Source: Dictyocoela muelleri (Eukaryota > Microsporidia). From it: 12,445 nucleotides of DNA. Location: assembly GCA_016256075.1 (NCBI GenBank), contig SDVU01000539.1, positions 1 through 12,445 on the forward strand, in the 5' to 3' direction. The translations under genes and the position numbers were made by a program. Positions 1 through 7,713 of the stretch are shown here, piece by piece; the first letter of the stretch is position 1, and the number at the start of each line of letters is the position of its first letter. A model generated the notes under the pieces. It was not told the DNA's origin. It made no database searches and worked only from the letters and a program-made list of their open reading frames with translations.

Positions 1-143
1 TTTGATAGCTTCATAGGCATACGGCACATTTGACATACACTACTAGAAGCTATAAATCGCTCAGAAAATAAAAAATCAAAAAATTCACGTTCATTTAATG
101 TATATATGTATCTAAAATACATATCTGCTGAATTTATATCCAT
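1..143 (-). CDS. Merlin (ISXO2-like) transposase, N-terminal part, cut by window edge
   Basis: An ATG at 143-141 opens a frame of 47 codons that is still open at base 1, so the gene continues outside the window. The visible product begins MDINSADMYF, contains a hydrophobic/acidic stretch (EREFFDFLFSE) and then a C-x2-C pair (C37 and C40, in VCQMCRMPM). That is the expected place for the first half of the zinc ribbon that opens IS1595/Merlin transposases. The start is chosen because an ACCCT box lies directly 5' of this ATG. The DDE catalytic domain would lie beyond the edge. It follows a decayed Merlin gene on the same strand and seems to be nested in it. Family assignment rests on the short N-terminus plus context, so it is moderate; no defect is visible in the part seen. 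Confidence 0.55.
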   Translation of the reverse strand, partial: MDINSADMYFRYIYTLNEREFFDFLFSERFIASSSVCQMCRMPMKLS

Positions 144-150
144 AGGGTAA
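144..150 (-). promoter_or_regulatory. ACCCT start-proximal box of the edge Merlin gene
   Basis: On the minus strand the bases before the ATG read TTACCCT. The same box precedes the MULE start (9092-9099) and the right-edge Merlin start (12229-12236). It matches the CCC-like signal described close to microsporidian start codons. Function is inferred from position only. Confidence 0.45.
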
Positions 151-166
151 AAAAAATATTTTTTAT

Positions 167-211
167 ATCAATCGCAAAATTTTCCCTCTGGGGGAAAATT
201 TTGCGATTGAT
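167..211. repeat. Perfect 20-bp palindrome with 5-nt loop
   Basis: The arm at 167-186 (starting ATCAATCGCAAAATTTT) is repeated in perfect inverse at 192-211, separated by TCTGG. The hairpin lies exactly where homology of the decayed Merlin gene (214-593) stops and just 5' of the next Merlin gene (1-143). It may therefore be the terminal region of the inserted Merlin. It could also act as a cruciform or a bidirectional terminator-like hairpin. Perfect pairing of 20 bp in a decayed neighbourhood suggests it is recent or maintained. Confidence 0.9.
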
Positions 212-213
212 CC

Positions 214-593
214 TTTTCTTATACCAAATTTAGATACATCTACCTCAACTATCAAACCTTCATCTCCTATCGGGTTAAAATAACAGTAATATTTATTCAG
301 AATATCAAAATTTTCAAGTTTTTTAAGGATCTTATAAACTGTGTGACGATCCTACTCAGAATATATATTGTAATCACTAACACTCAAACCTCTAAAAAAC
401 ATATAATAAACAGTCAGGCATTTTATATTATAGTCCATATTCACTTTAAATGGTGTATTCTCAAATAAGAAACGAATAGCTCGGCAATATTTCCAGCGGC
501 AAATAACAGTATATTTCTTCTTAGAATGCAAGCAATATCGGAACTACTCTTAAAACATTTTTTACTAAGTAATAAACTGATAATTTCTTGCAT
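214..593 (-). pseudogene. Merlin (ISXO2-like) transposase, decayed and truncated
   Basis: The minus strand from ATG 593 shows the IS1595/Merlin order: a zinc-ribbon Cys (KKCFK, Cys at 557-555), then CRWKYC (two Cys at 501-499 and 486-484), a helical linker ending in TVYKILKKL, and the start of the DDE domain, GLIVEVDVSKFG, with the first catalytic Asp at 240-238. This matches the family pattern I-V-E-V-D-E-S-K-F-G. It is broken: the two halves of the zinc ribbon are in different frames (shift near 525-545), there is an in-frame TAG in the linker, and the acid after the catalytic Asp is Val. Homology ends abruptly at about 214, beside the palindrome, where the next Merlin copy begins. The rest of the DDE domain is not seen. 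The WKYC ribbon closely resembles that of the Merlin at 12239-12445, so the two are probably one subfamily. It was mobile DNA, not a host gene. Confidence 0.75.
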
Positions 594-626
594 TTTAATT
601 ATAATTTTGTTCTTAATGGATTCAAT

Positions 627-690
627 TAAGGGTATTGAAATGTAAATTCAAAAAAAATCATACACCCCTATTCTATCAAACTATGACGCT
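627..690 (-). promoter_or_regulatory. Conserved 5' flank of the decayed Merlin gene (ACCCTT box and upstream block)
   Basis: Read on the minus strand, this flank has the block AGGGGTGTATG followed by a T-run and then TACCCTTA. The flank of the Merlin at 12239 has the same order: AGGGTGTGTATG (near 12204-12214), T-run, TTACCCTTA. Shared order and spacing suggest homologous 5' ends of one subfamily, probably terminal repeat plus promoter. The ACCCTT box lies about 37 nt upstream of ATG 593, so the original start may have been further upstream and lost. Confidence 0.45.
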
Positions 691-1039
691 CATTAACCTA
701 ATTTTTTTTATAATTTTTACAGTAACTCTTTTAATCTCAAATACCTATTTATTTCTATCATTATCTCATCTTTCAATTTTAATATTTATAAGATAATCAG
801 TTGTAAAATTTAAGAACCCGAATTCAACTAATTCCAAAAAATGATCTCATCTCTCCTAGTATTTTTTAAAATTCTTACACATTTTTTGTCTTTAGTATAT
901 GAATTAAAAACTATTTTCTATATAAGTATCTTCAGATATTCTTAGAGAATATTAAAACAGTGAATCATCATCAATAAACTTCGAACATATCGGAAAATCT
1001 TTATTATAAGATGTTTTGGTTTAGTAGACTTCTCATTGA
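691..1039. other. AT-rich stretch with no identifiable gene
   Basis: I see no open frame or family motif on either strand. It lies between the 5' flank of the decayed Merlin and the C-terminal end of the first pogo fossil, and may include eroded 3' sequence of that pogo element. Confidence 0.5.
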
Positions 1040-1614
1040 ACAAAGCATTAAATTTTTAAAAGATTCGAGAATACAGTTCCTTATTGTACTTCCGGAAACA
1101 TTATTTCGTGTTTTGTAAAGAAACTTATAGCGTCATAAACCGCAAATCTATTTATTCCATCTTTGTTTTGTAATATATCATTTCTTTAGTCTTTTAATTC
1201 AAATAACAATCGATTTCGATATTTTTTTTTGTAAACTCATCAAGTTTATAGTTATTCACTAATACTTAGTTGTGTTGCCATGTCAAATTAGACAGAAAAA
1301 GTTTATACGTTTGATTAGTCTGTTTAATTATCAAATAAGTTCATACTCCAGAATAACGATATTTCATTTCGAATTTAATAAATCTTATTAAGGAAGCTGT
1401 ATTCTTCATAAATAGGATATACAATCCAAGCTTCAACATCGTTTTATAAATAAATTTATGTCATTGATGTTTAAATCATAAATAATTTATTTTGATCTTA
1501 TGAGGATAACTGGATATTTTTAATGTCAAGTCATGCTTACACATAATAATATTTTAATATTTCATTTGGAAATTTTCCAAAGGCATTTCGTTCATCATTC
1601 TCGCTGATATATAA

Positions 1615-1622
1615 ATTTTTGT
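1615..1622. repeat. Target-site duplication, left (ATTTTTGT)
   Basis: The 8-bp ATTTTTGT immediately precedes the left end of the MITE-like element and is repeated perfectly at 2349-2356. An 8-bp duplication suits hAT, Merlin or P-type transposition better than Tc1/mariner or PIF. Confidence 0.8.
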
Positions 1623-1835
1623 TGGACTAGTGAAATAACATTGTAGTGGGGGTTGAAAAATAACGGGATGGGAGTTGAAAATAACAGGTGGGGGTTTATA
1701 AATAACTAGGGGTCAATATTTTTTATTTCTAAATATATTAAAATAATAAAAAGCAATAAATTTTTTAATTATTTAGATTAAAATTTATTAAAATAAAAAA
1801 ATCAATTAATGTTTTAATTATTTAGATTCAATTGT
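1623..1835 (+). repeat. Left inverted arm with iterated GGGGGTTGAAAATAAC units
   Basis: Units ending in AATAAC fall at 1623-1639, 1640-1664, 1665-1685 and 1686-1706 (17 to 25 bp each), followed by TAGGGGTCAATATTTT. The right arm carries the same idea in 17-18 bp units. Such iteration at transposon ends is typical of transposase-binding arrays; that role is inferred. Confidence 0.75.
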
Positions 1836-2108
1836 AAACTAGTTTTAAAAGAATGTTAAAATTTTAAATCATGTTAAAAATTTATTAGAAGATAACAAAC
1901 TATTTTTTACATAATTTCGAAATAATGAGCACATGCATATTCTAATGTTCTTTTTATTTGATGTTAGGATTCTTCAATCTTTAATAGTACACTAGAAAAT
2001 TATCAGTTCTTTGTATAAATCAAGTACTATTCCTGGTTTAAGATCGTTGTTATTTAATCTGTTTTAAAAATAATAAATCATCTAAAAATTTTTATTTAAA
2101 TAATTTTT

Positions 2109-2348
2109 AAATCTAAATATTAAAACATTAATTTTTTATTCTATTTATCAATTTTAAATCTAAATATTAAAACATTAATTGATTTTTTTAGTTTAATAAA
2201 TTTTAATCTAAATAATTAAAAAATTTATTGATTTTTTTTATTTTAAAAAATTTTAAATATAAAAAATATTGACCCCGTATTACTTAAATCTACCCGTTAT
2301 TTTCAGAACCCCCGTTTTTATTCTAACCCCCGTTATTTAACTAGACCC
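2109..2348 (-). repeat. Right inverted arm, with an internal 47-bp-period direct repeat
   Basis: This is the reverse complement of the left arm to roughly 2134, then extended by a repeated block: AAATCTAAATATTAAAACAT at 2109 recurs at 2156. The right arm is therefore longer than the left through internal duplication. Terminal units on the minus strand read GGGGGTT...AAAAAC and GGGGGTTCTGAAAATAAC. Confidence 0.7.
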
Positions 2349-2356
2349 ATTTTTGT
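2349..2356. repeat. Target-site duplication, right (ATTTTTGT)
   Basis: Perfect copy of 1615-1622. Its intactness suggests this insertion is younger than the decay of the host pogo gene. Confidence 0.8.
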
Positions 2357-2673
2357 ATATATTAAATGCTAAAAACATATATAGTTGCAAATACAGAAAG
2401 TTGTCTGACACCATAGTCTGTAGATCTTTGTCTAATAGTGTTCCAATAATGCGTTTATTATAAGATATACAGCTGCATACGCGATTGTAGTTTTAACAAA
2501 AAAATACAAAGTACAAATAAATTAAAATGGGATTCTTTAATTTTTTTTTTACGGCTTATTTTGCCGAAATCGGTCGCCGCCTACATCCGTCCTTTGAGGA
2601 TCTTTTCTACTTCATAGTCATATTAGAACAAGTCTTAATCGGCTGTACTACACTGAAACAACTGTATATTATC

Positions 2674-4078
2674 GCTATATTGTGATGATAACTAAAATTT
2701 TTAGGTTTTGGAAAATTTTAGGGGTTTTTTAGAAAATTTCGAGGAAATAAAAATAAAACGCTATTAAATAAATAAAATTATATTAATTCAATCAATAATA
2801 ATTCAATTAAATAATTTGATTTAATAATATTTAATTAAATAATTTAATTTAAAAATAATTTAACAATCAAATTAATTAATCAAAAAATAATTATTATAAA
2901 AATAAATTTAAAAAAATATTTTATGAATTACCTACACAAGTTTCTAGCAAATTCAAAATAATCGAGGTCAAACAGTCCTAAGAAGACGTAGAATTTATTT
3001 TGCAAAATTACGCATTTTTTAATAAGGAATATAATTGTAAGCATTGTAACAGTGCACTATTATTATATATTGATAAAAGTAGGTTGAAGTAAACGATGCC
3101 CTTGTACTCACTAAAAAAAAACGATCATTAAAAATATCTGAGGCTTTGAAGATGTAGTTTGCTCATTAAATATATTCTTTAAAATAATTTTTTTCTTCAT
3201 TAAAGAGTATAAAATAAGAAAGCGGCATATGAATTAAATATTAGTAGGCAAATCTATTTAAAAGTTTTACACTTTGCTACGAAAAAAATAATTTCAGATA
3301 TTAATTATACATGTTTTTATTAGGTAGTGAAAGGATTGCTGAAATCGATGAAACTCTAATTTCTCGTGTAAATAAAACATGGGGACGTAATGTCAAAGGC
3401 AATGGCTTTTCGGAGCAATTGAACGAAATACCGAGAATGTTTTTTTAAAATCAATTAAAAGTAGATAAAAAGAGTACCTGAAGAGTAATGGCTAAATCAA
3501 TTAGTGAAAATCCATAATATTTTTTTAGTGGCGAGCCAATAAAGCCATTTTCATAGAATATATCTGGTATATTCATTGTACTGTGAACCATACTGAAAGA
3601 TTTGTTGATGAAGAAACTGGTGTCCACACTCAATACGTGAATATTTATGATCTCGATTAAAAAGAGTTTATAGGTACAAATATTAAAATAGTCGCAAAAA
3701 TCTTGAATTATACCTTTCAGAGTTTGTATTTCGACTAAAGAAGAAAAATATACGAAATATGAATTATCTGAAAAAATTAATTTAATTATTTTTAAATTAA
3801 TTTATAAAATATATTTTTAATTAATTTAATTAATCATTTTTTTTTAAATTAATTTATTTAATTATTAAATTAAATTTTAATTTAATCATTTAATTATTAA
3901 TTATTTTAAATTAAATTATTTATTTAAATTTTTTTTATTAAATTATTATTTTTAATTGATTTATTTAATTATATAGAGTTTTATTTATCTTTTTTTCTGA
4001 ATTTTTCCAAAACTTTCAAATTTTTAAAAACCCATAATTCTTACAAGACCTTAAAATTTTACATCATCACCATATATT
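2674..4078 (+). mobile_element. Merlin element with terminal inverted repeats and an imperfect 8-bp target duplication
   Basis: Left end (from 2682) GTGATGATAACTAAAATTTT; right end (reverse complement from 4070) GTGATGATGTAAAATTTTAA. Similarity continues with differences for about 90 bp (AGG.TTTTG, GGGTTTTT, then AAATAAAA). The element proper is 2682-4070, 1389 bp. The flanks GCTATATT (2674-2681) and CATATATT (4071-4078) agree at 6 of 8 positions, consistent with the 8-9 bp duplications of Merlin after decay. AT-rich subterminal stretches (2765-2925 and 3776-3970) hold many TTAATT-type repeats. It sits inside the first pogo gene; the third pogo fossil lacks it at the corresponding point. Confidence 0.7.
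2982..3776 (+). pseudogene. Merlin (ISXO2-like) transposase, decayed
   Basis: Family landmarks appear in order. VEFILQNYAFFNKEY leads into a zinc ribbon, CKHC (Cys codons at 3036 and 3045), continued in other frames by CPCTH and KKRSLKISEALK. The DDE domain opens with LGSERIAEIDETLISR (first catalytic Asp codon 3347-3349) and GRNVKGN. Later comes IHCTVNHTERFVDEETGVHTQ (about 3572-3637), the very typical 'VNHS..FVDP.TGVHTQ' block. The C-terminal YLSEFVFRLKKK (3711-3746) matches 'YL.EF.WR.K'. It is dead: several stops and frameshifts, no recognisable second catalytic Asp in the eroded part at 3440-3530, and the acid expected after HTQ.. is Asn. No start codon is preserved. About 265 codons of span fits a Merlin transposase. 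Confidence 0.85.
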
Positions 4079-4608
4079 TTTATATTGTTTGTTTGCTTAA
4101 TATTCTCAATTCGACATTTATAAAAGAGAGGCGTCGGCAGAGTTAGAAGCTTGATACTTAAATTTAAGTTCCAAAAATGTAAACTGAAGAACTTCTGGCT
4201 TACAACTTGTACGAAGAAAATCGTGTCAATAATACAACCGTGTTATATTAATTGGAATGTCTCTTGTCTGATATTCCGCAATTTTATCTCGTATAAATTC
4301 CTGCAATAATATATGTATGTGAGATTTAACATTCAGTCTCCCCTTCGACTCTTCTCTATTATTTAATGTCTTCCAAATGCCTTTTGAATGTCTCCTTCAA
4401 AGGTTAAAATTTTGTTTTATCTATCAAGATAGAGCTAAAGATTTCTCTTTTAAATTATCTTAATTTTTAATGAATTTATTTTTGTTTTGTAACCATTATA
4501 ACAATTTTGATTTAATATTTGAGCCTCAGTAGGTTGTTGTTCAATCTAACACAATTATTTTTTTTATTAGATTGAAAACAGTCAACACTGATTTTATTTT
4601 TTACGTTC

Positions 4609-4732
4609 CGATTACCGATTCGATTACCGATTCGATTACCGATTCGATTACCAATTCGATTACCGATTCGATTACCGATTCGATTACCGATTCGATTACC
4701 GATTCGATTACCGATTCGATTACCGATTCGAT
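4609..4732. repeat. 12-bp minisatellite, unit CGATTACCGATT, ten copies
   Basis: Ten consecutive 12-bp units run from 4609 to 4728, followed by a partial CGAT. Only the fourth unit (4645-4656) differs, with CCAATT for CCGATT. The array is GC-richer than its surroundings and lies about 110 bp upstream of the pogo start at 4496. Each unit itself holds two CGATT blocks. The near-perfect copies imply recent expansion or homogenisation. No long coding context surrounds it. Confidence 0.97.
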
Positions 4733-5659
4733 GAAATTTTTAAAAATTTAGATGAATACCTCTGTAAAATATATAAAATAAATAATCTTATAATATAAAA
4801 TTTAAAATTTTATTGAATTTTTAAATATTTTACTTTTTTAAGATTTCATAGTTTTGAGATAAAATTTAAATAATAAAATTAAGGTGGAATTTCTGTCTTC
4901 ATATTATAAAATGTAGATTTTTCAAGATTTTATGGAGACACAAAGAGAGATTTATAGTAAAATAAAAAAAATTAATACAAGGAGTCCTAATTAGTGAGCG
5001 TCTGCAATAGGAGATTAGTCTGTATATATTAAATTTTCATTTTAAATATGCATAATAAAAAATTTGCTTCATTATAATATTTAATCGATTTGTATTTTAA
5101 TCTTTGTCGTACAATAGACTTTTTTATATAAAAGAATCATTTATATAGTATTTTTATAATATTATGCTATTTTACAAGTATTGTTATTAAAATTTAAATA
5201 AAAGGATAATTAATTTCTAGGGTAAGTTCAAAATAATAATTATATTTAAATTTAATGACTTTTCCATTTTTCTAGACATGAGAAAAATAAAAATAAATAA
5301 AGTAAAAACTAAATTTAAGATTAAACTTAAAAAAAATTTCTACAATATAGATTTAATTTTCAAATGATCTTCATAGTCCCAGAGGCATCTTTCACCTCTC
5401 AAAAATATAATTATATATCACTTACAGAAATGTTCTTATTGATTTCAATAATAACTCATAGAATACGTTAATCGCGAGAGAGATGAAGATAAAATAATTC
5501 ATTGATGTGCAAAATATACATGTCAGAAACGAAAAAGCATATAAAATATGATTAGCTACTCAATAAATACATATACATATCAATTTGCTGTTATCAAAAT
5601 TGACTCATAAGTAGTTAGATAAATGGCAATTATTGAGTAAATCCACTTATTCGTATGTC
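4733..5659. other. AT-rich intergenic stretch, nothing identified
   Basis: I find no frame of useful length, family motif, long repeat or RNA gene here. The last 100 bases or so may hold the eroded N-terminal half of the Merlin-type fossil that becomes readable at about 5660. Confidence 0.5.
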
Positions 5660-6129
5660 AAGTATAAAGTGTTATAAAATTCTTTTAGATATTTTGAATG
5701 AGAGTACATTTCTTCTCGAGTATTAGAGGTGATAGAGGGGGATATAAAACTGCAATCTGTCGTGGAGAAAGAAAAACATACAATTAGAACACCTCAGAAA
5801 AAAGTAAAAATTAAAACGAGACTAGGTGTATTTGATAATACACGACAGCGTAAGTTGTATTTGCAACAAATTTGATAGAATAAGTACTACTATAAAACAA
5901 GCATTACTAAGAAAAAACATGTAGCTAGTATATTACTTACCGATGGATATCTTTCATATCCCGAGTGGCTCGGAATATAGGAGTTCGGCATAATCCAGTC
6001 TATCACAATCTCTGTGTTCTATTTGCTGATTTGATACTCCCAAAGAAGATTGAGGAATTCTGGTCAGATCTCCAGAGATTTATACGCAAATGAAATGGCT
6101 ATCGAAAGATAAATTTTTTATTTATTTGA
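5660..6129 (+). pseudogene. IS1595/ISXO2-type transposase fossil of a second subfamily
   Basis: One plus-strand frame (5780 onward) reads VKIKTRLGVFDNTRQRKLYLQQI, then two stops, then KHVASILLTDGYLSYP. That fits the middle of an IS1595-type DDE domain ('K..VFG..D..R.RLYLQ.I...TIIPII.KHV...S.ILTDGY.SYP'), with the second catalytic Asp at 5942-5944. After a frameshift near 5961 it continues RVARNIGVRHNPVYHN and KKIEEFWSDLQRFIRK (the 'IE.FWS.LK' block with the third acid), an in-frame TGA at 6091, NGYRKI and a stop at 6127-6129. Around 5669 SVIKFF recalls the helix before the DDE domain; the first catalytic Asp and the zinc ribbon are not recognisable. The TDGY.SYP type differs from the VNH...GVHTQ type at 2982-3776. 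Flanking terminal repeats were not found. Confidence 0.7.
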
Positions 6130-6647
6130 TTTTTATAGTTTTTAAAATAAATATATTTCTTAAATAACTATAACAGATTTTTTTTGTCATATTCAATGAT
6201 ATACTTAATTATATCCTTAATAAAAAATTAATTAAAAACCTATTATAGCTAATTATAACCAAAAATCAATTTTAAATATATTACGGACAGATATCCTTAA
6301 TATGAACGCGATTACTAAAAAATTTAGCTTGTTATTATTAAACATCATGTAAACAGAAACTGAAATAGAAATTGTTATATTAAACTTATTGTACATAATT
6401 AAAAAAATATGCTTATTATTAAAACCGTATCTTTTAATCTAATAAGATTATATAAAACTTTCAGTGTTAATTTGTTATTTTTACTATTGAATCCTTACAA
6501 TCAAAAATTTTATCTAATTCACATACAAAATTATCTTAAAGCAAATCTTCTGAATTTCCGCTTATAAAATGCTTAATAATAGCAATTTATTATTTACCTT
6601 CTATTAATCCCAAGATTAATTTATATCTTTTAAAACAAAAACACAAA
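6130..6647. other. AT-rich stretch, nothing identified
   Basis: No frame, motif or repeat could be supported on either strand. It separates a plus-strand Merlin-type fossil from the 3' end of a minus-strand pogo fossil and may contain their eroded ends. Confidence 0.5.
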
Positions 6648-7515
6648 TTAACATAAATAAGCTATAAATTCATCATGATTGATAATATCTGCACAAATAG
6701 AAATAATACTAAGTCGTATTAATACGAAAAAGTTTTCCTTGTCACATGAAGTTCTATTTTCATGTGCTTTAATAAAACAATTTCTTATTGTATTTACAGT
6801 TACATCCAAGCTTTATATTTTAAGCTCAAAGATCGTAAAAAGTATTTTATTGAATTTTAATATATCTTAATTCTTTATTATTCGATTTATCAATTTCGAA
6901 TAAAATTTTTAGATGAAAATCTTATAAAAATTCTTGAATTTTTATATACATTACTTGTGTGACTAAATTAGTGAATTTTTATTGGGTAGAAAAAAGCATA
7001 AACTCAATATCAGAGAAATCAGAATAAATATAATTAAATGATAAAATATTTAGAATCAGTAATATTATAAGATTTTTTCTTATCATTGTTTTATCGGAAA
7101 TAATTGGCTATTAATTAAATATAATAGTAGGCAATCAAAAGTTAGAATTATTGTTATTATTAAAATAAAATTTTTAGTATTTTTTATTTAAAATATAATT
7201 TTTCGTGTTTTCTATAAATATAATATAAATTTCTCTCCTTAGAAACTTTAATATAAATAAATCAGTCTTTATTCAAGCATGTATTAAGAATTCTTTATTT
7301 TGTTTATAACAATCAATGTTTAATTAATGATATTTCGCGTTTATAGAACTGCCTCAACAGCATTAAATATATATTTGAGATGAATTTATGTCCAGTTTAA
7401 ACTCGTGATAAGTTTCAATATATATATATTAAAACATCAGTGACTAAAATTCAAGATTAGTTTGATTTTCTGGCTTAATATGTGTTTTTTTCTATAATTT
7501 TTCTTATGCTTGTAT

Positions 7516-7594
7516 AAGATACTAAAAAATTTGCAAATATATTTTCTCCTGGTGTATCAAAGCTATCTCTTTCAAGCCATCATGCGGGATAATA
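7516..7594. repeat. 79-bp direct repeat, left copy, flanking the MULE
   Basis: Starts AAGATACTAAAAAATTTGC and ends CATGCGGGATAATA, directly before the left terminal inverted repeat. The copy at 9195-9273 differs at two positions. The sequence is pogo transposase (the WLER region on the minus strand), so it is target DNA and not part of the MULE. Confidence 0.95.
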
Positions 7595-7595
7595 C

Positions 7596-7630
7596 GGTAT
7601 CCGTTTTTTCGCGTATGGGCGAAAAAACGG
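7596..7630. repeat. Left MULE terminal inverted repeat, itself a hairpin
   Basis: The outer 32 bp are the inverted counterpart of 9163-9194. Within it CCGTTTTTTCGC (7601-7612) pairs perfectly with GCGAAAAAACGG (7619-7630) around a 6-nt loop, so each element end can fold on its own. Confidence 0.9.
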
Positions 7631-7713
7631 TGTTCGTCTTGGGCGAAAAATCTGTAGTTTCGTCCTGAATTAAATTAATAAAATTAAAAAAAATAAATTA
7701 ATTCATAAAACTT

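Larger units (their letters stand above)
1623..2348. mobile_element. MITE-like element, 726 bp, with long inverted repeats
   Basis: The two ends are inverted copies: left TGGACTAGTGAAATAAC, right (reverse complement) GGGTCTAGTTAAATAAC. Both continue through iterated G-rich units to GGGGTCAATATTTTTTAT and then about 100 bp of shared AT-rich sequence (for example TTTTTTAATTATTTAGATT and AAAAAATCAATTAATGTTTT). The arms are roughly 200 bp each, with a core of about 300 bp and no coding frame. A perfect 8-bp duplication flanks it. It is therefore a non-autonomous DNA transposon inserted into the pogo gene. The mobilising family is not evident; Merlin and hAT are candidates from the 8-bp duplication. 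Confidence 0.85.
1040..4496 (-). pseudogene. pogo/Tigger-type transposase, decayed, split by a MITE and a Merlin element
   Basis: Read 4496 to 1040 on the minus strand, with insertions 2682-4070 and 1623-2348 removed, about 1.3 kb remains, close to one pogo transposase (about 430 codons). N-terminal part: MVTKQK from ATG 4496, then a 57-codon open stretch (about 4409-4224) with LLQEFIRDKIAEYQTRDIPI, resembling the CENP-B/Tc5 segment 'W...R....PI', then FTF..LELKFKYQ and SADASLL (about 4124-4175). Beyond the Merlin, TAD-DLF (about 2630-2643) fits the family ADETGLF motif around the first catalytic Asp. Beyond the MITE, NTASLI..KFEMKYRY (1346-1406) fits NTTSLIQ...FK.KYR, INRFAVYDAI..F fits the helix before the last motif, and NVSGSTIRNC (1073-1105) fits 'W..V...TI.NC'. 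Many stops and frameshifts occur throughout; the second catalytic Asp was not found. Two further copies (6648-9520 and 9960-11100) support the call. Confidence 0.65.

Noticed and set aside
3451-3633. 60-codon minus-strand open frame
   Set aside because: It is antisense to the Merlin transposase fossil at 2982-3776, whose plus-strand motifs (EIDET, VNHT..GVHTQ) are convincing. I treat it as a shadow.
4609-4732. CRISPR-like array
   Set aside because: The units are only 12 bp, directly adjacent and without spacers, so it is a minisatellite.
5221-5226. GTAAGT, an intron donor-like hexamer
   Set aside because: No coding sequence flanks it and no matching acceptor context was found.
6679-6870. 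63-codon plus-strand open frame beginning with TTG
   Set aside because: It lies antisense to the pogo C-terminal motifs (SLDVTVNTIRNCFIKA) and has no ATG start or recognisable domain.
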